Source: Crocinitomicaceae bacterium (lineage in GTDB: Bacteria; Bacteroidota; Bacteroidia; Flavobacteriales_D; Crocinitomicaceae). From it: a stretch of 64,000 nt of DNA. Location of the stretch: NCBI GenBank assembly GCA_030830895.1, contig JAURMC010000003.1:34019-98018 (forward strand), read 5' to 3'. A program made the position numbers and the translations under genes. Within the stretch, counting starts at the first letter, position 1. Each line of letters starts with the position of its first letter. A model generated the notes under the pieces. The model had not been told where the DNA came from. It worked only from the letters and a program-made list of their open reading frames with translations, and searched no databases. Shown here in pieces: positions 48,301 through 55,792 of this stretch.

Positions 48301-48404
48301 AATGGTTCATTTACATCGTTAACCACCTTACCTGAAACCACCCGCATTTGTCCGAAACCAATCGCCGAAAAAATTAAGGTTAAAAGTATAAATCCTATTC
48401 TCAT
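45312..48404 (-). CDS. SusC/RagA-family TonB-linked outer-membrane glycan importer
   Basis: The 1030-residue product has a signal peptide (about 1-18), a carboxypeptidase-regulatory-like domain at about 20-95, and a plug domain at about 100-230 (GQMAGVNISTNSGSPGGSANIRIRG is part of the SusC signature, followed by DPLILVDGIVYD). A 22-strand-type barrel continues to the C-terminal aromatic end. It imports beta-glucan oligosaccharides with TonB energy. It is the first gene of the five-gene core unit (susC, susD, PKD lipoprotein, GH16, GH3). Confidence 0.95.
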   Translation of the reverse strand: MRIGFILLTLIFSAIGFGQMRVVSGKVVNDVNEPLGFVKITSKSPKASALTVNDGVFSFQMEDTSIATLTFSIYGYQNQEIILGPGEQNLTITMKPEFSDKKEIIVIGYGEAKNKTITGATSKVDGEDIEKMNMARMDQALQGQMAGVNISTNSGSPGGSANIRIRGLGTFGDNDPLILVDGIVYDSQGLNALNPSDIKSITVLKDAMAGIYGVRAANGVVLIETKNGAINRKPTIEYNGYFGLQETSKKLDLLHADEYAVIKNEMFAMGGQAMPFDNVNVGRGTDWQDQVFFRSPVQSHNVSLNGGTLNTRYSIGLGYFNQDGIVGGAKSHFDRYNARLNFSTDLSDKLKLNSVLLFSTEGRNTLPENGIGSVLYNAINAFPTESVITPMGNYSYMEEVSDIINPVAQIMNAYNWNQAQKFVGKEEFVYKPLSFLTITNRFNYNVSLVDSKVFSPLVWYGDGKYANTALNAQLESPTVELTPGFEIDRGAAIYEERNTFSDLSYEGFVNYDQVFKTDHQVKATAGVTIFQRDGKSLNGVAYGVPNNDVNYADISANTTQGGYLNNTGSWEFTERLVSAFMRVEYGFKEKYLVSMVVRRDGSSKFGPNSRFGTFPSLSAGWLISEEEFFKFKPIDLLKLRVSYGVSGNDQIPNFAYRALLNGEGVYVFDDVITQGVAIGRPANPDLKWETTRQLNIGLDLSFWKKLSFTTNYFIKNTYDLLFQPDVSALMGSYGPGGYPPVINAGNVSNKGWELELGYRSDRTKDFLYEANWNFTAVNNQVTAVPTGVDYLPGAAFSVGGDVATRFQKGYEIGYFFGYQTAGIYQSQEEIDNAAVVQEGAKPGDLIFVDQDGDGVISFTDDSDKTYLGSAIPDFIMGFNLSGSYKGFDISANFYASIGNEIIRNYERQQPYANQMSYVIDRWVGSESSFDVPRQTTEPTRNNVFSSFYVEDGSFLRLRNLQLGYAFSKDWLRKINMDQLRVYIAANNLITLTRYMGYDPDLGSTSALSAGVDYGFYPQAKTVMVGLQFKF

Positions 48405-48494
48405 TGTTTTCTTTTAAAATTACTTTGTGGGGAGTTGCCCCCCCACGCACTAAGTAAAAACTAACTTTTCAACTATTCTAAATAACAATTGAAT

Positions 48495-48530
48495 GGTAAA
48501 TATAAGTATATTATTGTATTTTTTACAATA
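48495..48530 (-). promoter_or_regulatory. susC promoter with perfect 7-5-7 inverted repeat
   Basis: TATTGTA, TTTTT, TACAATA at 48512-48530 is a perfect inverted repeat with a five-base spacer. On the minus strand its first TTG is followed after 21 bases by TATATTTACC (48495-48504), a TAnnTTTG-like -7 element. The repeat therefore covers the -33 element and spacer, a position suited to a repressor. The Nudix-type regulator gene starts the other side of this region. Confidence 0.6.
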
Positions 48531-48544
48531 TCTTCACGATTCCC

Positions 48545-49240
48545 TTACATTTTAAAACTCCATTCACTTTGGTCTAGCCTTTCTAGTTCGTTTACAGCAT
48601 CAAAAGAAAACAATCGCGCTGGACGATGCTTCACGTTAGTTTGTTTTTCCGTATGTTTTACTAACGGAATTCCTTTTATTTTCTTTCTAAAATTTGCTTT
48701 ATCGAAAGGGATTCCTTTGGTATATTCAAATAATTGTTGAAATTCATTTAGCGTAAACTTCTCAGGCAACAATTCAAAACAAATTGGTTCTATCGACAAT
48801 TGTTTTTTTAATCTATCAAATGTTGCTTCAAGGATTTCATTGTGATCAAATGCTAAATCGCCTACCTCAAGCACTGGCTCCCATTTAACCTCATTGGCCC
48901 AAGAGGAGGCTTTTATAGAAAACTCTTCAATTCTAACTAAAGCGAAGTATACAATAGTAATGACTCGCCCTTGAGGATGTCGTGAAGGGCTTCCAAAAGT
49001 ATGGGCTTGGTGCATTTGAATATTTGTAAGACCCGTTAATTCACGAAGTATTCTTTCAGCAGCATTTGGTAAATCTTCATCCGGATACACCAAGTCGCCT
49101 GGAATGGCCCAATAGTCTTTGTAAGGGTCCACAGAACGTTTAATTAGTAAGGTCTTTATTTTTCCTTCCTTATACCCAAATATCAAGCAATCCACTGAAA
49201 ATGCGGAACTAAAAAAATCTGAAAAATCTATCTTATACAT
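48545..49240 (-). CDS. Nudix-derived transcriptional regulator (NrtR-like)
   Basis: The 231-residue product has an N-terminal Nudix domain (about 10-140) and a C-terminal winged helix (about 155-225; ELLPEKFTLNEFQQLFEYTKG, NFRKKIKG and GRPA-like HRPARLF). The Nudix box is degenerate: the REUxEE core reads RILREL, so two catalytic acids are lost, as in sensor-type members such as NrtR and the Bacteroides AraR. It probably binds a sugar-phosphate or nucleotide ligand and controls the surrounding locus. It lies eight bases after the transporter gene. Confidence 0.85.
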   Translation of the reverse strand: MYKIDFSDFFSSAFSVDCLIFGYKEGKIKTLLIKRSVDPYKDYWAIPGDLVYPDEDLPNAAERILRELTGLTNIQMHQAHTFGSPSRHPQGRVITIVYFALVRIEEFSIKASSWANEVKWEPVLEVGDLAFDHNEILEATFDRLKKQLSIEPICFELLPEKFTLNEFQQLFEYTKGIPFDKANFRKKIKGIPLVKHTEKQTNVKHRPARLFSFDAVNELERLDQSEWSFKM

Positions 49241-49248
49241 TGCGCCTA

Positions 49249-50676
49249 TTAATGAGCTGTCTCAGTGGTGTCTAAATGAGTGACGCCGCGTTTTTTTAAC
49301 ATGTTACTAACCCTCCAGGCAAAAAATGCGAGGTACAAAAAGCAAAGCACACCGATCCAATATGAATGTTGGATTCCAACGTTATTCATGGTTCCGAGCG
49401 ACGCTTGCCATTGGGACACAAAGCCCCCCCCCATAATCATCATAATCATTAGGCTAGACGCCGCATTTGTTTTCTCATTGAGTCCCGCAATGCCTAAGGT
49501 AAAAATACAGGGCCAAAGCGTAGAACAAAATAACCCCACTGAGATAAAAGCGAAAACACTAACCATGCCACTTGTAAAAATTCCAACAATTAAAGACCCT
49601 GCTCCAAGGAATGAATACACGATCAACTGACGGACAGGATTTCCACCGGTAAATGCTTCTGCCACCATAAGAACAATAACCAAAAATAAATATGGATAAA
49701 ATTGAGAAACATTATATCCTGCAATATAATTTGCTAGCATAAAAATTGAAAAGGCCAAAAATGGAAGTAACATGGTAAGGCGCTGCTTTATATCTGCGCC
49801 AACATTAAAAGCGCCAGCAGCGGATGCCCAGCGGCCAATCATCAAGCTACCCCAAAATAGCGAAACAAACGGAGTGATTTCATGTTCGGATTTCCCTAAT
49901 TTAAGTTTCATAAACTCAGGAAGATTACTCGCAGTGGAAACCTCCACCCCTACATATAAAAAAATAGCAATCATGGCTAAAATCACTTGGGGGTTTTTAG
50001 CCACTGACAATATCGAGACCTTAGTTGAGTTTGCCTCTTCCAAATCTTCAATCTGATCAGGAACATTTGAGAATTTAAAAAATATGGCAGCTATAATAAA
50101 AGTAGCCCCAAGTATTAAATAAGGAATTTTTACTGCTGTTAACTCAAGACTTGTTGTGCCCGAGCCTGCCATCCCAAAGATTGCAAATGAAACTAAAACA
50201 GGACCTATCGTAGTGCCAACATTATTAATACCTCCCGCTAAACTTAATCGTAAATTTCCCGTCGAGGGGTCCCCCATATTAATCGCTAAGGGGTTGGCTG
50301 CAATTTGTTGCAATGCAAAGCCAATACCCACTGTGAACAATCCTGCAAGAAGTAATGAAAATGAGGATTCATTTGCTGCCGGAATGAATAATAATGTTCC
50401 TAAAGCAGAAATTACCAAACCCAAAGCAAGCCCATTGCGATAACCTAGTATCCTTAGTAAATCCTTCTTTAACAAAGCGGAAACCGCAAAATAAATTAAT
50501 GACCCTACTGTGTAAGCAATATAAAATGCCACCGATATCAATTGAGCTTTGTCTTGTTTTAAATCCAATGCTTTCTTAAATACTGGAATTAAAATATCGT
50601 TGCTTGAAGCAACAAAACCCCAAAAGAAAAAGATGATTATTAGAGCGCCGAAGGCACTAAAGTTGGTTTTTTTCAT
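49249..50676 (-). CDS. FHS-family sugar:H+ symporter (FucP/GluP type MFS)
   Basis: The 475-residue product has twelve hydrophobic helices and the fucose/glucose-galactose permease features: FFFWGFVASSNDILIPVFK at the N-terminus, GFALQQIAANPLAINMG and NLRLSLAGGINNVGTTIGP in the middle. It should carry the monosaccharide released by GH3, probably glucose, across the inner membrane. The ATG at 50676 is preferred over a TTG at 50694 because a -7-like TATTTTGG lies between. It is co-transcribed with the Nudix regulator. An 18-bp palindrome abuts its start. Confidence 0.9.
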   Translation of the reverse strand: MKKTNFSAFGALIIIFFFWGFVASSNDILIPVFKKALDLKQDKAQLISVAFYIAYTVGSLIYFAVSALLKKDLLRILGYRNGLALGLVISALGTLLFIPAANESSFSLLLAGLFTVGIGFALQQIAANPLAINMGDPSTGNLRLSLAGGINNVGTTIGPVLVSFAIFGMAGSGTTSLELTAVKIPYLILGATFIIAAIFFKFSNVPDQIEDLEEANSTKVSILSVAKNPQVILAMIAIFLYVGVEVSTASNLPEFMKLKLGKSEHEITPFVSLFWGSLMIGRWASAAGAFNVGADIKQRLTMLLPFLAFSIFMLANYIAGYNVSQFYPYLFLVIVLMVAEAFTGGNPVRQLIVYSFLGAGSLIVGIFTSGMVSVFAFISVGLFCSTLWPCIFTLGIAGLNEKTNAASSLMIMMIMGGGFVSQWQASLGTMNNVGIQHSYWIGVLCFLYLAFFAWRVSNMLKKRGVTHLDTTETAH

Positions 50677-50693
50677 GGTCAAAATTTCGACCA
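50676..50693. promoter_or_regulatory. Near-perfect palindrome at the transporter start codon
   Basis: TGGTC, A, AAATTT, C, GACCA is an 18-bp palindrome with a single mismatched pair. It overlaps the first base of the transporter ATG and lies just downstream of its -7-like box, a good place for a repressor. It differs from the repeat ahead of susC, so a second regulator may be involved. Confidence 0.4.
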
Positions 50694-50711
50694 AAATACA
50701 ATTTAATTTGA

Positions 50712-52667
50712 TTATCCAGCCTGAGAAGCTGTAGTTTTTGTCTTTTCAACCATAAGTGTGCGCTCCACTGCTGCAATAATTGAGTCGGCGTCAAATCCAC
50801 AAGCCTGCCAAAGCTCTTCTTGCGTTCCATGATGAATATATTCATCAGGAATTCCCAATCGAACCACCTCTGACTTGTAACCTCTGTCTGACATAAATTC
50901 CAAAACCGCTGAACCAAAGCCTCCCATTAGGCACCCATCTTCTACAGTAATTACTTTATTAAATTTCGTAAAAACTTCGTGCAAAAGCATCTCATCAAGC
51001 GGCTTCACGAAGCGCAGGTCATAGTGAGCCGGAGTAATTCCGGATTTTGACAAGGATTTAATGGCTTCTTGTGCAAAATTCCCCGGGTGGCCGATGGTTA
51101 AAATTGCAACACCTTCTCCGTTAGAAACGCGACGACCCTTCCCAATAGGTATTTCTTCAAAAGGAGTTTTCCAATCCGTCATAACGCCATTTCCACGGGG
51201 ATATCTAATAGTAAATGGTCCTTTATTTTCAAGTTGAGCGGTGTACATTAGGTTCCGGAGCTCTTGCTCATTCATGGGAGCAGAAACCACCATGTTTGGA
51301 ATACAGCGCATGTATGCTAGGTCATAAGCACCATGGTGGGTTGCACCATCGGCACCTACTAATCCTCCACGATCGAGGCAAAACACAACATTCAAATTTT
51401 GTAAGGCTACATCATGTAAAACTTGATCAAATGCGCGCTGCATGAAGGAAGAATAGATATTACAATATGGAACCATGCCTTGAGTTGCTAGGCCTGCGCT
51501 GAATGTTACCGCATGTTGTTCTGCTATTCCAACATCAAACGCACGATCAGGCATTGCTTTCATCATAATATTTAATGAACACCCACTTGGCATTGCAGGA
51601 GTAACACCCATAATTCTTTGGTTCCGCTCTGCCAATTCCACTATAGTATGTCCAAATACATCTTGATATTTTGGCGCTTCGGGTCCTATTGGAACTACTT
51701 TTACAATTTCACCAGTATCTTTATTAAATACGCCAGGTGCATGCCATTTGGTGGGATTCCCCTCTTCCGAAAATTTATACCCCGCCCCTTTTTTTGTAAG
51801 GCAGTGTAAAATTTTTGGTCCCGGGATGTCTTTTAAATCTTCCAATACTTTAACCAGTCCTTCCACATCATGACCATCAACCGGGCCGAAATATCTAAAA
51901 TTCAAGGATTCAAATAGATTAGAATGATTAAGTAAGGTGCTTTTAAGTGCGTGAGAAACCTTGGAGGCAACTTTTTGGGCATCTGGGCCGAATGTTGAAA
52001 TTGCCCCAAGCCAATTCCATACTTCATCCTTAACTTTATTGTATGTATGAGAAGAGGTAATGTCTGTTAAATATTCTTTCAACGCGCCAACGTTAGGATC
52101 TATAGACATGCAATTATCATTTAATATCACCAATAAATTAGCATCTTTCTCAAACCCAGCATGATTTAATCCTTCAAATGCTAATCCAGCGGTCATTGCA
52201 CCATCGCCGATTACAGCAATGTGATGCCTGTCTTTAAAGCCATGAAATCGATTGGCTACCGCCATCCCTAGCGCTGCTGAAATAGAGGTTGATGAGTGTC
52301 CCACACCAAAGGTATCATATTCACTTTCTGATCGTTTAGGAAACCCTGAAATTCCCCCTTTCAATCGATTTGTATGAAAACGCTCCCTTCTTCCAGTAAG
52401 GATTTTATGGCCATAGGCTTGGTGCCCAACATCCCATACTAATTGGTCCTCTGGGGTGTTAAAAACATAATGCAGTGCAACCGTGAGTTCCACTACACCA
52501 AGACTTGCTCCAAAGTGGCTGTTGCCGATTTCGGAAATTACATCCACAATGTATTGCCTTAATTCTTCAGATACTTGTGGAAGATCCGTTCTCGAAAATT
52601 GCGACCTCAAGTCGGAAGGAAACTGAATCTTGGAAAGATAAGGTCCTGGGGTGTATGGATTACTCAT
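50712..52667 (-). CDS. dxs: 1-deoxy-D-xylulose-5-phosphate synthase
   Basis: The 651-residue product condenses pyruvate and glyceraldehyde 3-phosphate, the first step of the MEP isoprenoid pathway, using thiamine diphosphate. Visible segments are DVGHQAYGHKILTGRR, the ThDP motif GDGAMTAGLAFEGLNHAG with downstream NDNCMSI, FGPVDGHD, the catalytic-Glu region GIAEQHAVTFSAGLA, and TIRYPRGNG. Length is slightly above the usual 620-640 residues. It is divergent from cyoE and has a clear promoter with a -7 box five bases from the ATG. The pathway partner dxr is at 35.9 kb. Confidence 0.96.
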   Translation of the reverse strand: MSNPYTPGPYLSKIQFPSDLRSQFSRTDLPQVSEELRQYIVDVISEIGNSHFGASLGVVELTVALHYVFNTPEDQLVWDVGHQAYGHKILTGRRERFHTNRLKGGISGFPKRSESEYDTFGVGHSSTSISAALGMAVANRFHGFKDRHHIAVIGDGAMTAGLAFEGLNHAGFEKDANLLVILNDNCMSIDPNVGALKEYLTDITSSHTYNKVKDEVWNWLGAISTFGPDAQKVASKVSHALKSTLLNHSNLFESLNFRYFGPVDGHDVEGLVKVLEDLKDIPGPKILHCLTKKGAGYKFSEEGNPTKWHAPGVFNKDTGEIVKVVPIGPEAPKYQDVFGHTIVELAERNQRIMGVTPAMPSGCSLNIMMKAMPDRAFDVGIAEQHAVTFSAGLATQGMVPYCNIYSSFMQRAFDQVLHDVALQNLNVVFCLDRGGLVGADGATHHGAYDLAYMRCIPNMVVSAPMNEQELRNLMYTAQLENKGPFTIRYPRGNGVMTDWKTPFEEIPIGKGRRVSNGEGVAILTIGHPGNFAQEAIKSLSKSGITPAHYDLRFVKPLDEMLLHEVFTKFNKVITVEDGCLMGGFGSAVLEFMSDRGYKSEVVRLGIPDEYIHHGTQEELWQACGFDADSIIAAVERTLMVEKTKTTASQAG

Positions 52668-52672
52668 TCACA

Positions 52673-52700
52673 CAAATTTAAAAATAATAATCCATAACAA
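52673..52700 (-). promoter_or_regulatory. dxs promoter: TTG, 17 bases, TAAATTTG
   Basis: On the minus strand TTG (52698-52700) and TAAATTTG (52673-52680) are separated by exactly 17 bases, a full match to the flavobacterial promoter model. The box ends five bases before the dxs ATG, so the mRNA is probably leaderless or has a leader of a base or two. Confidence 0.65.
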
Positions 52701-52742
52701 GAAGTAAGGATGAATGTTTAAATCCCAAATAAAGTCCACATT

Positions 52743-52758
52743 TAATTTTGTAATTTTG
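52743..52758 (+). promoter_or_regulatory. Tandem TAATTTTG boxes ahead of cyoE
   Basis: Two exact TAnnTTTG boxes, both TAATTTTG, stand head to tail at 52743-52750 and 52751-52758. They would start transcription around 52756-52765, which rules out the upstream ATG at 52714 as the cyoE start. Confidence 0.5.
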
Positions 52759-52773
52759 CAAACAGAAAAAATC

Positions 52774-53661
52774 GTGTTGAAACGCATTAATCCATATGTC
52801 CAATTTACAAAGTTCCGCCTCTCCTTTTTAGTGGTGATTTCTGCTTTGTCTGGGTATCTCTTTGTGGGCGGTCGAGACATGGTCATTATATTAAAATTAC
52901 TTTCTGGTGGATTCCTGATTACAGCTGCATCGAACGGTGTAAATCAATTGCTTGAGGTGAAACAAGATGCGTTGATGAACCGAACGAAAAACAGACCTTT
53001 GGTCACAGAAACGTTGAGTAAAAGAACTGGTGTATTAATATCTATGGGTTGTTTAATAAGTGGTTCTATTTTGCTCCTTTCAATTAATTCAAATAGTTTC
53101 TGGCTAGGATTAGGAGCTTTTCTTTCATATGCATTTATCTACACCCCACTCAAAGGTAAAAGTTCTTGGTCTGTTTTTATTGGGGCATTTCCTGGAGCGA
53201 TACCCCCAATGTTAGGTGCAATAGCGCAAACTGAAGTTTTTGGTTTTATCCCTGGATTGTTGTTTTTTATTCAGTTTATGTGGCAGTTTCCTCATTTTTG
53301 GGCAATTGCTTGGGTTGCTCATGAAGATTATCAACGTGCAGGATATTTTTTATTGCCTTCTAAATCTGGTAAGTCTAAACATTCTGCCTACTTAATTTCA
53401 CTGTATTCAATTGTTTTAATTCCAATTAGTCTTATACCATGGTTGCTTGGAATTACTAATAACGCCTCTTTATTTATTGTTGGTGTGTTTGGGGTTTGGT
53501 TCTATTTTCTTTCATATAGATTATATGTTTCTTGCGAAGACAGCGACGCTAAAAAACTAATGTTCGCCTCATTTGTTTATCTACCAATCATACAGTTTGC
53601 GTATGTTTTTACTAAAATAGATTCTATTATTCAAAATTTATTAAGTCATGGATTATTCTAA
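52774..53661 (+). CDS. cyoE: Heme O synthase (protoheme IX farnesyltransferase)
   Basis: The ~295-residue product is a UbiA-superfamily prenyltransferase that adds farnesyl to heme B to make heme O for the terminal oxidase. The Asp-rich motif lies in AASNGVNQLLEVKQDALMNRTKNRPL (NxxxExxxD type), a second motif surrounds YQRAGYFLLP, and about eight to nine membrane helices are seen. The start is a GTG at 52774 or TTG at 52777, because the -7 boxes lie downstream of the only ATG (52714). It opens a plus-strand respiratory operon and overlaps the next gene by 14 bases. Confidence 0.92.
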   Translation: MLKRINPYVQFTKFRLSFLVVISALSGYLFVGGRDMVIILKLLSGGFLITAASNGVNQLLEVKQDALMNRTKNRPLVTETLSKRTGVLISMGCLISGSILLLSINSNSFWLGLGAFLSYAFIYTPLKGKSSWSVFIGAFPGAIPPMLGAIAQTEVFGFIPGLLFFIQFMWQFPHFWAIAWVAHEDYQRAGYFLLPSKSGKSKHSAYLISLYSIVLIPISLIPWLLGITNNASLFIVGVFGVWFYFLSYRLYVSCEDSDAKKLMFASFVYLPIIQFAYVFTKIDSIIQNLLSHGLF

Positions 53662-54730
53662 AGAGCTCAGCCCTGAAATCAGAGAAAAAATGAAAAAAAA
53701 CTTGGTTTATGTTGGGATTTTTGCCGTGGTGATGTTTTTCGCTGGGCTAACCTCTGCCTACTATGTTAATATGGGTGGTGGGTTTTGGTTATCATACCCT
53801 TTGCCGAATGGGTTTTATTTGAGCACATTGTTTATTGGACTCAGTTCACTATTTTATATAATGGCAGTTCGGTCTGTTAAACAGGCAAAAAAAGCTGGCT
53901 TAAAAATCAACATGATTCTAACCTTGTTATCCGGCTTACTATTTGTTAGCTTTCAATTTATTGGATATCAACAGCTTATTCAACGAGGAATTTATAACCC
54001 TTCAATATTTTGGAAATACCCAGAGATTTTGGTGAATGATGGCCGATATGGAGATACGATCACAGCGACCATTCATAATACTCCAATTCGAGTCGATGGA
54101 AATCAATTTAGTATTGCTAATCGCCCTATGACAGATGAGGAGTTTAAGGATTTTCAATCCTACTTAAAAAACTATGCCCTTCCTGAACAAGTTATTTTTA
54201 GTAGACAAAATGCTCCACTTAAAGCCGTAGCTTCGAAAAAATATAAATTATATATCAATAATGAGGAATTGCTTGTAAAGGAAAATAAGTTCTATTCTAA
54301 TGATTCCACTATTATGTCGCACACCGATGAAATTAGACTTTGTAAAGTGGCCATGAATGTTGTTCTCGGTCGTGGGCAATTTATGATAAAAGGTCAATAT
54401 GGTAAAGATTTTAATGTAATCCTGAAAGGAAAAACCTTAGATTACAAAAACGGTAATTTCTGGATTAATGGCCGTATTCTTAGTGAGAGTGCGCAATTAA
54501 ATGCTCGTGAGACCTCCGACAACGCAAGTGCCTTTTTGTATATCATTACTTTTGCACACCTATTGCATGTAATTTGTGCGTTAATCTATTTGTTTGTAAT
54601 GGTAAAAAACTCTTTAACAGGTGTTTACAACGAGCACAATCATCTATCGCTTCGTTTAGGTGCACTTTTCTGGCATTTTTTAGGCATATTGTGGGTCTAT
54701 TTGTTCCTGTTTTTCAATTTTATTCATTAA
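53648..54730 (+). CDS. Heme-copper oxidase subunit III with large TM3-TM4 insertion
   Basis: The 360-residue product has five helices of the COX III type (about 19-40, 56-75, 88-108, 294-318, 336-358). Conserved segments are FAHLLHVICALIYL and ALFWHFLGILWVYLFLF. Between TM3 and TM4 lies a soluble insertion of about 180 residues (112-290), beta-rich and of unknown function, which nearly doubles the length typical of this subunit. Subunit III stabilises the catalytic subunit and proton uptake. It overlaps cyoE by 14 bases. Subunits I and II are not in the window. Confidence 0.88.
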   Translation: MDYSKELSPEIREKMKKNLVYVGIFAVVMFFAGLTSAYYVNMGGGFWLSYPLPNGFYLSTLFIGLSSLFYIMAVRSVKQAKKAGLKINMILTLLSGLLFVSFQFIGYQQLIQRGIYNPSIFWKYPEILVNDGRYGDTITATIHNTPIRVDGNQFSIANRPMTDEEFKDFQSYLKNYALPEQVIFSRQNAPLKAVASKKYKLYINNEELLVKENKFYSNDSTIMSHTDEIRLCKVAMNVVLGRGQFMIKGQYGKDFNVILKGKTLDYKNGNFWINGRILSESAQLNARETSDNASAFLYIITFAHLLHVICALIYLFVMVKNSLTGVYNEHNHLSLRLGALFWHFLGILWVYLFLFFNFIH

Positions 54731-54751
54731 ACTTGCACAAAATTTAACACG

Positions 54752-55783
54752 ATGGCAGGTCATTCCGAGGTACTTGATTCAAAAACATTATGGGGGGGCA
54801 AAATTTCCCCGTTTTCAACAAGTTATGGAAAACTCATGATGTGGTTTTTCTTGGTTTCAGATGCATTAACTTTTGGGGGATTATTGATTTCTTATGGTTT
54901 CACTAGACATGATTGTATAGTCGCCTGGCCTATTGGTGAAGAAACCTTCAATTCACTTCCGTTTCTTGGACATGGATATCCGCTTTTATATGTAGCTTTA
55001 ATGACCTTCATCTTGATTATTTCTTCTGTAACAATGGTCTTAGCTGTTGAAGCCGGGCATCGTATGGATCGTAAAGGAGTGACTAAATGGATGATTGCTA
55101 CCATCATTGGTGGCTTTTTCTTTGTTGGATCGCAAGCATGGGAATGGTACCACTTTATTCACGGCTCTGAATTTGGAAAGATTGAATTAGCGGATGGTTC
55201 TGTTGCTATCGTTAAAGGTCATTTTGGCGAAATTAAAAACTTCACGGTCACAGAAGCCGGCCATGAGCATAAAAAAGGAGATATAGTCAAAGAAGATTTA
55301 ATGCATACCTTTCAACATGCGGCGGCGGCGGGTGATATCACAAATGGAATAATCACCTTGCATGATGGTTCAAAAGCATCTATTACAAAAGAAAAAGATC
55401 ACGATTTAACATTGATTGTAAAGAAAAGCGGTTCGGTTAACAAGGCATCAAAAGAAAAACGAGTGATTAAAGGTGCAAAGGCTGAAAAATTATATTACGA
55501 TGCTTTGTACTCTGGAGAAGCAAATCGTGTGATTTATGGTGCAAACTTAAAACAGAATGAGTACGGGCCGCAACAATATGCGCAGTTCTTTTTCTTTATT
55601 ACCGGCTTTCACGGCTTTCACGTTTTTTCCGGAGTAGTTATTAATATCATTATTTGTTTAGGCGTAGTCGCAGGAACCTACCACAAAAGAGGTCACTATG
55701 AAATGGTAGAGAAAACTGGATTATATTGGCACTTTGTTGACCTTGTATGGGTCTTCGTATTTACATTCTTTTACCTGCTTTAA
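54752..55783 (+). CDS. Second heme-copper oxidase subunit III with TM3-TM4 insertion
   Basis: The 343-residue product is a paralogue of the preceding subunit. It has five helices (about 27-49, 75-100, 113-136, 277-308, 322-342), with COX III motifs ITGFHGFHVFSG and TGLYWHFVDLVWVFVFTFFY. A hydrophilic insertion of about 135 residues (138-274; lysine-, histidine- and glycine-rich) is placed between TM3 and TM4. Paired subunit III genes are normal in Bacteroidota oxidase loci. The gene follows after 21 bases. Confidence 0.9.
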   Translation: MAGHSEVLDSKTLWGGKISPFSTSYGKLMMWFFLVSDALTFGGLLISYGFTRHDCIVAWPIGEETFNSLPFLGHGYPLLYVALMTFILIISSVTMVLAVEAGHRMDRKGVTKWMIATIIGGFFFVGSQAWEWYHFIHGSEFGKIELADGSVAIVKGHFGEIKNFTVTEAGHEHKKGDIVKEDLMHTFQHAAAAGDITNGIITLHDGSKASITKEKDHDLTLIVKKSGSVNKASKEKRVIKGAKAEKLYYDALYSGEANRVIYGANLKQNEYGPQQYAQFFFFITGFHGFHVFSGVVINIIICLGVVAGTYHKRGHYEMVEKTGLYWHFVDLVWVFVFTFFYLL

Positions 55784-55792
55784 TTTCAAGTT

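Noticed and set aside
49280..50443. Several plus-strand frames opposite the sugar transporter
   Set aside because: They mirror the hydrophobic codon bias of the transporter and show no start signals or domains.
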